Part shown: in pieces, positions 28,330 through 35,641 of the stretch | Position numbering within the stretch: position 1 is the first letter of the stretch | Layout: each line of letters begins with the position of its first letter | IMG/VR virus record: IMGVR_UViG_3300049215_000323 | Span: 1 to 40,582 of that record | Origin: a virus | Direction: 5' to 3' (one strand) | DNA: 40,582 nt | Program-made: the position numbers and the translations under genes | The notes under the pieces: generated by a model | The model's database searches: none | What the model saw: the letters and a program-made list of their open reading frames with translations, nothing else | Told to the model about the DNA's origin: nothing

Positions 28330-28781
28330 CAATCGCTCCCCGGCGCGCTGGGCGGGAAGACCGGCCCGGTGCGGATGATGATATCATCCTCCAGCACATT
28401 CGGCCCCGGCGGCGGCAATGGCGTCTCCACGATGTTTTGAGGCGACTTGGCCCCGATCGGCGAGCCCTGTCCGGACGGATAGACATATGGCCCCTGGCCA
28501 TTGGTGATCGCCACCTCATTGTTGGCGGCAATCAGATAGGTCCCGTCCGTCAGCGCGTCTGGCAGGTCGTTCGGCGGCCGGGCATCCACGAAGGGAAGAC
28601 CCTCGGGATAGATGTCGGGCGGCGTCATCTGTGGCGGCCGGGGGTCCACGCAAGGCGGGCAGACCTTGAGGTTGTCCCACTCGGTGATCATGGACGAGCG
28701 CCGCCACCGCTGCGAACAGCGGTCGCACACGAACCAGGCGTTGCCGAGCCGGAAGGTGGAGGCTGTAGCTACCCCTTCCAT
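28329..28781 (-). CDS. Zinc-finger structural-type protein (CDRC...CPPC)
   Basis: This 150-residue protein is read from ATG 28781, chosen because the family-like sequence begins there. AWFVCDRCSQRWRRSSMITE, WDNLKVCPPCVDPRPPQMTP and DIYPEGLPFVDARPP form a zinc ribbon followed by a proline-rich stretch. That organisation is frequent in small proteins downstream of phage capsid genes. The C-terminal half is Pro/Asp-rich (VETPLPPPGPNVLEDDIIIR). It overlaps the upstream small gene by 13 bases and the downstream gene by one. Confidence 0.75.
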   Translation of the reverse strand: MEGVATASTFRLGNAWFVCDRCSQRWRRSSMITEWDNLKVCPPCVDPRPPQMTPPDIYPEGLPFVDARPPNDLPDALTDGTYLIAANNEVAITNGQGPYVYPSGQGSPIGAKSPQNIVETPLPPPGPNVLEDDIIIRTGPVFPPSAPGSD

Positions 28782-29002
28782 CCCTGAAACCCAGGATGAC
28801 GACTGAGTCTCGCCTTGGCGGACTCCACGGACTGATGGACCTTGGGCTTCATCCCAGGCTCCTTCATTGTTACGGGCGAGGTCCACCCAAGCGCCGCGCC
28901 AACTTCGGCCTTGCTGGGTGAGATTTTTACCTCATGCACTTGGCCTTGATGGTGAACGAGCCCCACAGTATTTCGACCGTGGCCGCCTGAGTCTTTCGCC
29001 AT
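28769..29002 (-). CDS. Hypothetical protein, 77 residues
   Basis: ATG 29002 is 18 bases after the capsid gene stop, with no strong ribosome site (GGTTTCGCG). The protein (HGRNTVGLVHHQGQVHEVKI, SPVTMKEPGMKPKVHQSVES) is basic and has a RLSRHPGFQGWKG C-terminus. No family recognised. It is probably real because it fills the space between two structural genes in the same direction. Confidence 0.55.
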   Translation of the reverse strand: MAKDSGGHGRNTVGLVHHQGQVHEVKISPSKAEVGAALGWTSPVTMKEPGMKPKVHQSVESAKARLSRHPGFQGWKG

Positions 29003-29020
29003 CGCGAAACCGCCCCGTAT

Positions 29021-29953
29021 TTAGAACCCCGGAGTCCCGAACAGCGCACGCCAGTCGCCCACAGAGGGGATGAAGCGGGCAGTACTTTTGGCCTTGAGGT
29101 TCTCTGTGTCAAAGTCGTTGTCCTTCTCCAGTTCAGGATAACGACGCCAGATCGAAACGAGGCCCTTGTCCCGCTCGATCGAGGTTTGCAGCCACCAAGC
29201 CTGGGTGGCCTCGACGCCCAGATAGGGGTTGACCAGCGCGCCCTCGGGGATGAGGCCCATTTGCTTCACGGCGTTGATGTCGTTGTTCGCCGTCGAGGTG
29301 CGGAGCTGCGATTCCAGCACGCGGGTGGTGTTGAACATGTCGGCGGCGGACACGATGATCTTGCGCGGGCGCAGCGAGATTTGCAGGCCGCGCGAGTTCT
29401 GGGCGAGATAGACCCGCTTGATCATGTCCTCCAGCGACGCCTCGGAAAAGTCGGCGTTGACGGTCGGCAGGTTCGATTGCGTGCCGTTCTTGGTCGGGTG
29501 GCTGGCCGAGCAAAGGGGTTGGCCGTCACCATAGACGTAGAGCGGGTTGGAGCTGGAGAAGGCGTTGATCAGGAGATTCGCGTGAACCATCTCGATTGTG
29601 GTGTGCATCGAAAAGGCCAGCGAGGCCGCGCGACGCTCGGAGACCTCGGCATAGAGGTTGTCTTCAAGCTCCTCGCGGGTGACCTGGTAGCCCAGCGCGA
29701 TCACGTTGGGCGTCGCCAGGGTGGCGTAGCCTTCGGCGTCCGCGTCATAGGTGATCGGCGAGGATTCCGATTTCGTCCGCGCCAGGCCGAAGCCGGTGGA
29801 TTCAATCAGGCGCTCGGTGGCCAGTTCGCCGTCCACCTCATCGAAAATCTGCGAATAGATGTCCGGAAACTCATCATAGTTGAGACCGAACGTCATCAGC
29901 ACGCCCGGCCACAGGAAGTCGGGATGCGAAGAGCGGGTGATAACTGCGGCCAT
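29021..29953 (-). CDS. Major capsid protein
   Basis: This 310-residue protein starts at ATG 29953, with AGGAG upstream. Features of a HK97-fold coat protein are present. There is an N-terminal helix, then IESTGFGLARTKSESSPITY. A helix follows (QVTREELEDNLYAEVSERRA with SLAFSMHTTIEMVHANLLIN). LCSASHPTKNGTQSNLPTVN is typical of Mu gpT-like and related capsid subunits. RPRKIIVSAADMFNTTRVLE and NPYLGVEATQAWWLQTSIER complete the core. It lies downstream of portal, co-chaperonin and scaffold, the expected order. The assignment is by sequence pattern and context. Confidence 0.88.
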   Translation of the reverse strand: MAAVITRSSHPDFLWPGVLMTFGLNYDEFPDIYSQIFDEVDGELATERLIESTGFGLARTKSESSPITYDADAEGYATLATPNVIALGYQVTREELEDNLYAEVSERRAASLAFSMHTTIEMVHANLLINAFSSSNPLYVYGDGQPLCSASHPTKNGTQSNLPTVNADFSEASLEDMIKRVYLAQNSRGLQISLRPRKIIVSAADMFNTTRVLESQLRTSTANNDINAVKQMGLIPEGALVNPYLGVEATQAWWLQTSIERDKGLVSIWRRYPELEKDNDFDTENLKAKSTARFIPSVGDWRALFGTPGF

Positions 29954-29994
29954 CGCCGAAATTCTCCTGAGTTGGGTTGAGGCGGGACGGGCGC

Positions 29995-30630
29995 TTAGAT
30001 GCCCGCCGCGCCGTTGACTTCGGTCGAGACGTTGATCCGGCCAATGAATTTGCAGTTGGCCAGGCCCACCACGTTATCGATCTCCTGGAGGACCCCGGTG
30101 ATGTTGAACTGGTGCGTGGCGGTGGTGGCGGCGCTGTTGGGATCGAACTGCCAGCCCGAGAGGCCGGTATATTGCGAGCCCGCGCCGCTCACCAGGTCGA
30201 CGTTCTTGCCGACGATCGTGGCGGCGGGAATGCCCCCGTTGTCGTTGGACTGGATGGCGAACTCCACCTCCGGGTCATCCACCACCAGGACGTAATAATC
30301 CAAGGTCGTGGAGGCTGGGCGGTAGTAGGGACCCGGCTGACCGGACGAGCCGAAGAAACCGGGATTGGCCGCCCCGGCGGCGCAGGAGCCGACGAAGCCC
30401 ACCACCACGCCAGTGATCTTGTCGCCGTCGCCAGCCGCCGCCAGGTCGACGCCGTTGACGCCCTGGCTGTCGGCCGAGCCGGCGACCTTGATCACCGGGT
30501 CACCGACGAAGAGCGCGTGCGTGTTGGCGGCGGGGACGAAGTATTTCCGCGCGCTGTCGTTCCACTTCGCGCCGTCGATGCGGCGCAGCGGAACCAGACC
30601 TTGCGGGGTGTTCGGATTGACGGCGGCCAT
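29995..30630 (-). CDS. Capsid decoration / structural cement-like protein
   Basis: This 211-residue protein has ATG 30630 with CAGGGAATAATC upstream. MAAVNPNTPQGLVPLRRIDG is a typical opening for proteins found just before the major capsid gene in podoviruses. The body is beta-rich (KITGVVVGFVGSCAAGAANP, TLDYYVLVVDDPEVEFAIQS, ATHQFNITGVLQEIDNVVGL). Position and composition suit a head decoration or stabilising protein. I do not recognise a named family with certainty. Confidence 0.7.
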   Translation of the reverse strand: MAAVNPNTPQGLVPLRRIDGAKWNDSARKYFVPAANTHALFVGDPVIKVAGSADSQGVNGVDLAAAGDGDKITGVVVGFVGSCAAGAANPGFFGSSGQPGPYYRPASTTLDYYVLVVDDPEVEFAIQSNDNGGIPAATIVGKNVDLVSGAGSQYTGLSGWQFDPNSAATTATHQFNITGVLQEIDNVVGLANCKFIGRINVSTEVNGAAGI

Positions 30631-30632
30631 GA

Positions 30633-31262
30633 TTATTCCCTGTTAGGCGTGACGGGGCCGCGCCGACGCCCCGAGGGGCCGCCGAGCTTGTTCCCCTTGG
30701 GGACGTAGAAAGCGCTCTGTTCGGTCTCCGCGCCCTCCAGCGCGCCGCTCAGGCGCTGGCGGGTCTCATCGTCCTCGGCCCCGAAGAAGCCGGCGTCCAT
30801 GCCGTCCTCGGTCCCCTGATAGACGCGCTGATCCATGACGGTCTGACGGAGGTCCACCATGTCCTCCATATCGTCCTCGAAAAACTCCTTCGGCTTGCGA
30901 AGGAGGTACGTGTAGGTCGGGTTGCCGTGCTTGTCGGTCCCCGACAGCATGCGAATGCGGGCGGAGGACTCGCTGTCGGTCGACTCCGGATCGAAACCCT
31001 CGATCTCGCCCACCTCCACATAGTCGTAGTCGTCGCCCTTGGTGGCCATGCGCAGCCGCGCGCCCTGGTCATCCACCCAGCGATAGACGTAGTTGGGATC
31101 GAGCTGCGACGGATCGAAGATGTCCAAGGTGAACTGCGCCATGCGGTTCAGCGTCCCCGCCCGGCGGCGGCGGCGCTCGCGCCTCTTCACATCGATCCGG
31201 GGCGCACGGCCACGCGCGGGATTGGCCTCCGGGGCGTTCTCGTGCGTCTGGGCGTCGGTCAT
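30633..31262 (-). CDS. Acidic head-morphogenesis-associated protein
   Basis: This 209-residue protein has a basic Arg-rich N-terminus (KRRERRRRRAGTLN at about 26-39). It continues with YRWVDDQGARLRMATKGDDY then DYVEVGEIEGFD, a pattern common in phage proteins located between scaffold and capsid. The C-terminal half is acidic and helical (KPKEFFEDDMEDMVDLRQTV) and ends PSGRRRGPVTPNRE. A chaperone or assembly role is inferred from position. A hairpin directly abuts its ATG (31265-31288). Confidence 0.65.
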   Translation of the reverse strand: MTDAQTHENAPEANPARGRAPRIDVKRRERRRRRAGTLNRMAQFTLDIFDPSQLDPNYVYRWVDDQGARLRMATKGDDYDYVEVGEIEGFDPESTDSESSARIRMLSGTDKHGNPTYTYLLRKPKEFFEDDMEDMVDLRQTVMDQRVYQGTEDGMDAGFFGAEDDETRQRLSGALEGAETEQSAFYVPKGNKLGGPSGRRRGPVTPNRE

Positions 31263-31264
31263 TC

Positions 31265-31288
31265 AGGGCTCCCCAGCAGAGGAGCCCT
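31265..31288 (-). promoter_or_regulatory. Hairpin sequestering the ribosome site of the 31262 gene
   Basis: On the minus strand, AGGGCTCC and GGAGCCCT form a perfect 8-bp stem around an 8-base loop, ending two bases before ATG 31262. The only Shine-Dalgarno-like sequence (GGGGAG) lies in the loop and 3' arm, so the structure would hide it. No T-run follows, so it is unlikely to be a terminator. Confidence 0.55.
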
Positions 31289-31295
31289 CAAAGGG

Positions 31296-32306
31296 CTACC
31301 CCGCCTTGTTTCTCCAGTAGTTCCCGGCGAGTTGCTTGCGCATCTCATCGGCCGTCTTGCCGAAGCGGCGGGAGAGCTTGGTCACCTGGCGTTCCATGTG
31401 CTCGCGCTCGTCCGCCGGAATTTCATTCCAGCCCGGCTCTCGCCTGTTCCGGCCCTGTCCCCGGTCCCGCGCGCTGTTGCCGCCCTGGGAGTGAGGGGCC
31501 TCGGTGGTCCGAAGCTCTGAAAGCCGCACTTCGCCGCGCTCCTGGTAGCGTTCCGCCCGATCGCCGCCGCGTTCGTCGCGGTCGATAGGGGCCTGGAAAT
31601 GCTCAGGGAAACGCTTGCGGACCTCCGCCTCGGCTGCCTCTAGCTGGTCCTCGGTGGAAAACCCCTGAGCCGCCAGGCGATTGGTCTCCGCCACCGCTAC
31701 CGCCTTGGCCACCGGGTCCTCGTTGAACCAGGTGTTTCGGGCAATCCACGCGGCGGTCTGGGGTTTGGGGCCGGATGCCGAAGCGACTTTCGCCGCCGCC
31801 GCAACCGCCGCATCCGGATCGCCCGCCGTGGCAGCGGCGCGCACTTCGGAGAGACCTTGCTCACGTTGCTGACGACGGGCCTCCTCGGCCGCCTGGTCCG
31901 CAACAGCCCCAGTTCGGCGCAGCCGATCCTTGAGCCTCCTGTTCTCTTCCGCTTGGCGCTTGATCCAGGTTTCGCTATCGCACCAGTTTTCGGGGCGACC
32001 GCGCCACTCGGACCTTGGCGTCCACCCGGTGCTCCTCGCGACCGGATCGAAGGGGGATTCGCCTTCCGCGTCGCCCGCCTGATCCGAGGATTGCCCGCGA
32101 TCGTCCCGATCGTCAAGGTCCGACGCGTAAGGGTCCACCACCTCGGCCGCGCGCGCGGGGGCTAGAGAGGCGGCGGCCGGGGGCGGAGGGGGCGAGACGA
32201 GCTGGGTGCGGCGCTCCTGCCCGGCCGGCCTCTTACCGTCCCCCTCGGCCTCGGGCGCGACCAGGCCGCCGGCCTCCCGAATCTTGTAGCGGTCAGGCCT
32301 GGCCAT
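31296..32306 (-). CDS. Scaffolding protein
   Basis: This 336-residue protein is read from ATG 32306, which overlaps the co-chaperonin stop (TGATG). It is highly charged and helical. After a Pro-rich N-terminus it has FDPVARSTGWTPRSEWRGRP, then ENWCDSETWIKRQAEENRRL, a signature of P22-like and related phage scaffolds. A coiled-coil Gln/Arg-rich stretch follows. AAWIARNTWFNEDPVAKAVA and RKRFPEHFQAP come next, and a basic C-terminal helix (ERQVTKLSRRFGKTADEMRK) likely contacts coat protein. It should guide procapsid assembly. Confidence 0.78.
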   Translation of the reverse strand: MARPDRYKIREAGGLVAPEAEGDGKRPAGQERRTQLVSPPPPPAAASLAPARAAEVVDPYASDLDDRDDRGQSSDQAGDAEGESPFDPVARSTGWTPRSEWRGRPENWCDSETWIKRQAEENRRLKDRLRRTGAVADQAAEEARRQQREQGLSEVRAAATAGDPDAAVAAAAKVASASGPKPQTAAWIARNTWFNEDPVAKAVAVAETNRLAAQGFSTEDQLEAAEAEVRKRFPEHFQAPIDRDERGGDRAERYQERGEVRLSELRTTEAPHSQGGNSARDRGQGRNRREPGWNEIPADEREHMERQVTKLSRRFGKTADEMRKQLAGNYWRNKAG

Positions 32307-32806
32307 CAGTGTTGCTCCACGCGCGGGTCGCGGCCGAAGCGGGTGAAGCCCTCGGGATAAGGACCCTCCCACCGACGCACGATGCCGCCAATGTCCTTGT
32401 CCTTCACCATGCGGTAGGGCTTGCCGTCCTCGCCGTCCAGGACCCCACCGGCATAGCGGGCGAACCAGACGATATCGCCCACCTTGGGCGGCCCTCGGCC
32501 ATCCTCCGGCCAGGCGTCATAGTTGAAGGCGATCTCGCTGGCCGCGACGATGCGGCCCACCTGGCGCGCCAACTCCAGGCTCTCGCGACTCTCGTCCGGA
32601 ATGAAGATCGAGCCCACCTTGTCGCGCTGGCGCGCGGGGGCGATGATCAGGTTGTATTCCACCGGCTCGACGCCCACGTCCGTATCCGCAAGGGCGGGCA
32701 CGTCCATCAGCTCGACATCGCCAACCTTGCCGAGGTTGACGGGATCGCTCTCCCTACGCGCCCCGCGCGCCTGGGCCTGCTCCGCCCTCAGTGATGCCGT
32801 TGACAT
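32306..32806 (-). CDS. GroES-like co-chaperonin
   Basis: This 166-residue protein is read from ATG 32806, with GGAGAGAAT upstream; the longer upstream frame is excluded. From about 50 to 145 it follows the Cpn10 pattern: EPVEYNLIIAPARQRDKVGS, IFIPDESRESLE (a mobile-loop-like region), RQVGRIVAASEI, PPKVGDIVWFARYAGGVLDG, and KPYRMVKDKDIGGIVRRW. Cellular GroES is about 97 residues; here an extra N-terminal tail and C-terminal segment are added. By analogy with T4 gp31 it would pair with host GroEL to fold the coat protein. Its place beside portal, scaffold and capsid supports this. Confidence 0.8.
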   Translation of the reverse strand: MSTASLRAEQAQARGARRESDPVNLGKVGDVELMDVPALADTDVGVEPVEYNLIIAPARQRDKVGSIFIPDESRESLELARQVGRIVAASEIAFNYDAWPEDGRGPPKVGDIVWFARYAGGVLDGEDGKPYRMVKDKDIGGIVRRWEGPYPEGFTRFGRDPRVEQH

Positions 32807-33128
32807 ATTCTCTCCATCCACTTTGATAAAACGCTTCGTACGCATCGGCTCGCGTGCGGTATTCCACCAGCTTGAGCGGATCGGCGTGACCCTGAACCCA
32901 GGCCAGCTCTCGCCAAGCAGCCTCATTCGCCTTCGCTCCAACCAGATAGGCGGTCGCGACAAAGCGCGTCACCGGGTCCTGACACCAGGCCTCGAACTCT
33001 TCTCGCGTGGGGAGGGGCGCGCCCGGTTGGGGCCTCGGATAGATGTCCGCCGCGCCCGGAGCCTTAAGCGCCGCCGCCCGCGCCAGGCGGGCTCGGCTCG
33101 GCAGGGGGGCTGATGGGCTCGACGGCAT
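32754..33128 (-). CDS. Small protein downstream of portal, 124 residues
   Basis: ATG 33128 lies 65 bases inside the end of the portal gene. No later start is available, because the family-like part begins right after the portal stop: PLPTREEFEAWCQDPVTRFV, NEAAWRELAWVQGHADPLKL and TRADAYEAFYQSGWREYVNG. Small proteins with this 'EFEAW-x-x-DPVT-R-(W/F)V' and 'TRADAY' pattern are frequent directly downstream of phage portal genes, function unknown. It overlaps the co-chaperonin by 53 bases. Confidence 0.65.
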   Translation of the reverse strand: MPSSPSAPLPSRARLARAAALKAPGAADIYPRPQPGAPLPTREEFEAWCQDPVTRFVATAYLVGAKANEAAWRELAWVQGHADPLKLVEYRTRADAYEAFYQSGWREYVNGITEGGAGPGARGA

Positions 33129-35382
33129 TTAGTCCTCCTTCTGGGGACGGGGGCTCAAGGCCCTGGTGTTTCACGCGGTGGCCTTCCTGGTGAAGGCGAT
33201 GCGTCTGCTCATGCACCTCGCCCAGCGTGTGCAGGGCGTCGACTCTGAACTGGTTGGCCCTGGCGTCCGCCTCGCTGGCGCGCGCGACATCCAGATCCCC
33301 AGTGGCCCCGTAGTGCTGGGCCTGCGCCAGCTTCAGCTTCGTGGCCGCCTGTAGCTCCTGCGTCTTGGCCACCAGCTCCGGGTTCGGCGGCACCTGCGCC
33401 ACGAAGCGCTCGGGGCGGTCGAATTGCAGGATGTCCAGGCCCTCCTTGATGATCTCCTGCGCCGGCCCCGGCTGGGTCATGCCGGCGGCCATCCCCACCG
33501 GGCTCTCCGCGATCTGGGTCAGGGTCTGGAATCGCGAGGTCTTCTGCATCTTCGTGACCACGGCCGGGTCGGCCACCGGCTGGATGTCCGTGCCGTCGCC
33601 CGCGAAATCCTGGTCCAGGTCGCCGTTGGTCAGCTCCTTGTACTTTGTCCGCATGTTGGCGTTGGCGAAGCGGCGGATGAAGTGGAAGAGGATGCGAAAC
33701 TCATCCCTGAAACCGCGATAGATACGCCGATAGATCGAGGAATAGACCTCCAGCGCCTGGTTCTGGAGCGCCATGGTGGTCCCGACCGGCGCGGTAGACG
33801 GGGCGTCTCCGGTGATCACGTCCTTCACGCTGGCCACATCCTTGGCCGCCGCCAGCAGCAGCTCCAAAAGCTTGAAGGTCACCTCCGAAGGGTGAGGGAC
33901 CGTCCGCTCGAAGATCGCCTCGCGAAGGTCCGCGCCCGGCGCGTTCAGGGTCTTGTACTCGCCCGGCTGGAAATAGAGCGAGCCCGACTGACCCGAGCCC
34001 TGGATGCGCACGTTGCCGCCCACGAAGCCGCCGCCCGCGATCTCCGCCGTGCCGGCGTCCATGAGCTGGTTGATCGAGGTGTCCACCGCGTCGGTGATCT
34101 GGGCGAGGAGCTTGGCCAGGCCCAGCGCGTAGAAGCGGCCCTTGGGGTCGGGGAGGAAGCGGAAGGAGGCGTACTGATCCCACCGATCGATGCGCACCAC
34201 CTTGCCGGCTTCGGTGTCGACCACCACGTCCTCGGCCGTATAGGCCGACTGGATGGCCATGCAGGTCTGTTGGTCCACATCCACCGTGACGATGTAGGGC
34301 TCGACCATCCCGTCATCGTCCAGGTCTTCGAAGCGCACCTGCTCGATCCACAGGCGCGCGCTTTCCGGGTCCGAGCTGTCCTTGAGCGGCAGGCTCACAT
34401 CGGCATAGATGCCCGCGCGCTGGCCTCGCTCGATCTCGTAAGGATAGATATCGAAATCGTGGGTGATGCGCGGAGCCTTTTGCAAGGACTTGGTCTTGTT
34501 GTTCACCGTCAGGCGCGTGGCGCTGACGTATTCGCTCATCAGGCCCGATGAGGACATGAGGATTTTCTTGAAGCCGCACCCGGTGATGCTGGTCTCCAGG
34601 AGGAGAACGTCCGTCTCATCTTCCCAATCAGGCATCTGATAGAAGACCAGCCAATTGAGGTAATGGGCCACGCGCTGGCCACGGGCATTCTTGGCCGCGT
34701 CCGCCGCATCGGCCTGCGCCTCGGCCTGCTGCTGGGCTTGCTGCGCCGCCTGCTGCTGCGCCTGCGCCGCCTGGAGGTCTAGGGGCGGCCCGCCAATGTG
34801 GCCCATCTGGAGCTGCTGGGGCTTCTGGGCGGGCGGGGAAGGCGCTTCGAACACCTTGACGCCCACCACCTTGTCGCCCCGGATGATTTCGCTGGCGGCC
34901 CTGGCCTGGAATTGAAGGGAGGCGGTGGTGAGGATCGGATAATGCAGATCGGACGCCCCTTCATAAGGGAAGTCCTTGACGCGTCCTTCATCCCCGTCCT
35001 CCGCCTCCTGGCAGGCCAGGCGAAGCCCGTCCTCCGCCAGGTCCAGCCAGCTTTGCCGAGAGGTCTGATCCAGCCGCCATTCGCGGATGGCGTCGACCGC
35101 GATCCGCCCACACTGCCCCGGCGTCAGCAGGTGCATGATGTTGCCGCGCGTGGTGGCGAACATCTCCAGGCGCTTCAGCGATTCCGGGGTGGCCTTGAAG
35201 CGCTCGGGCTCGGGGCGCTCCGCATCTTCGAAGGCCGACCCTTTGCGGGGCTTCGGCGCGCCGCCGCCGGCCTGGTAGTACTGCGCCTGCTCCTCACGGG
35301 ACTGGTCGCGGGTGTCGATGCGGGCGCGCGGCGTCGGGGCGTTCACCACCTGCCGCTCGCGAAACGCACCACCACGCGCCAT
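33064..35382 (-). CDS. Portal protein (P22-type)
   Basis: This 772-residue protein has ATG 35382 with AAGGGGGATTTC upstream. The order of features suits large P22-like portals: an N-terminal helical region (LKRLEMFATTRGNIMHLLTP), PYEGASDLHYPILTTASLQF with QARAASEIIRGDKVVGVKVF, and an inserted Gln/Ala-rich coiled coil (about 200-235). GCGFKKILMSSSGLMSEYVS, SATRLTVNNKTKSLQKAPRI and THDFDIYPYEIERGQR come next. The stem and crown region contains GAELREAIFERTVPHPSEVT-like and ALQNQALEVYSSIYRRIYRG segments. It forms the dodecameric channel for DNA. It follows terminase on the same strand. Confidence 0.9.
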   Translation of the reverse strand: MARGGAFRERQVVNAPTPRARIDTRDQSREEQAQYYQAGGGAPKPRKGSAFEDAERPEPERFKATPESLKRLEMFATTRGNIMHLLTPGQCGRIAVDAIREWRLDQTSRQSWLDLAEDGLRLACQEAEDGDEGRVKDFPYEGASDLHYPILTTASLQFQARAASEIIRGDKVVGVKVFEAPSPPAQKPQQLQMGHIGGPPLDLQAAQAQQQAAQQAQQQAEAQADAADAAKNARGQRVAHYLNWLVFYQMPDWEDETDVLLLETSITGCGFKKILMSSSGLMSEYVSATRLTVNNKTKSLQKAPRITHDFDIYPYEIERGQRAGIYADVSLPLKDSSDPESARLWIEQVRFEDLDDDGMVEPYIVTVDVDQQTCMAIQSAYTAEDVVVDTEAGKVVRIDRWDQYASFRFLPDPKGRFYALGLAKLLAQITDAVDTSINQLMDAGTAEIAGGGFVGGNVRIQGSGQSGSLYFQPGEYKTLNAPGADLREAIFERTVPHPSEVTFKLLELLLAAAKDVASVKDVITGDAPSTAPVGTTMALQNQALEVYSSIYRRIYRGFRDEFRILFHFIRRFANANMRTKYKELTNGDLDQDFAGDGTDIQPVADPAVVTKMQKTSRFQTLTQIAESPVGMAAGMTQPGPAQEIIKEGLDILQFDRPERFVAQVPPNPELVAKTQELQAATKLKLAQAQHYGATGDLDVARASEADARANQFRVDALHTLGEVHEQTHRLHQEGHRVKHQGLEPPSPEGGLNAVEPISPPAEPSPPGAGGGA

Positions 35383-35413
35383 GAAATCCCCCTTCGAAGA
35401 CGTTCAGCTTAGG

Positions 35414-35641
35414 CTATGCGCCGTCCTTTTGTCGAGCGCGCCAGCCACGAAGGGCCGCCATCGCCTTGCCGAGGCCCTGGCTGAGCGCCTGCGCCTGGCC
35501 GTGGGTCATCTTCAGCTTGACGATGCGGTCGCCGCCAAAGGCTTCGCTAACATAGCCGAACTTCATGAGGATAAGGCCGTCTGGCGTGATTTCGTGGGTG
35601 ATCGTGTCCGCGGCGGCTTCGGCGTCAGTCTGGTCGGTCAA
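35414..35641 (-). CDS. Small hypothetical protein, 75 residues, coupled to terminase
   Basis: TTG 35641 overlaps the terminase stop (TTGA). The protein (MTDQTDAEAAADTITHEITP, LILMKFGYVSEAFGGDRIVK, HGQAQALSQGLGKAMAALRG) has a beta-hairpin and a C-terminal helix with a basic end. No family recognised. The longer frame that begins at 35851 is antisense-like shadow of the terminase gene and is rejected. Confidence 0.65.
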   Translation of the reverse strand: MTDQTDAEAAADTITHEITPDGLILMKFGYVSEAFGGDRIVKLKMTHGQAQALSQGLGKAMAALRGWRARQKDGA

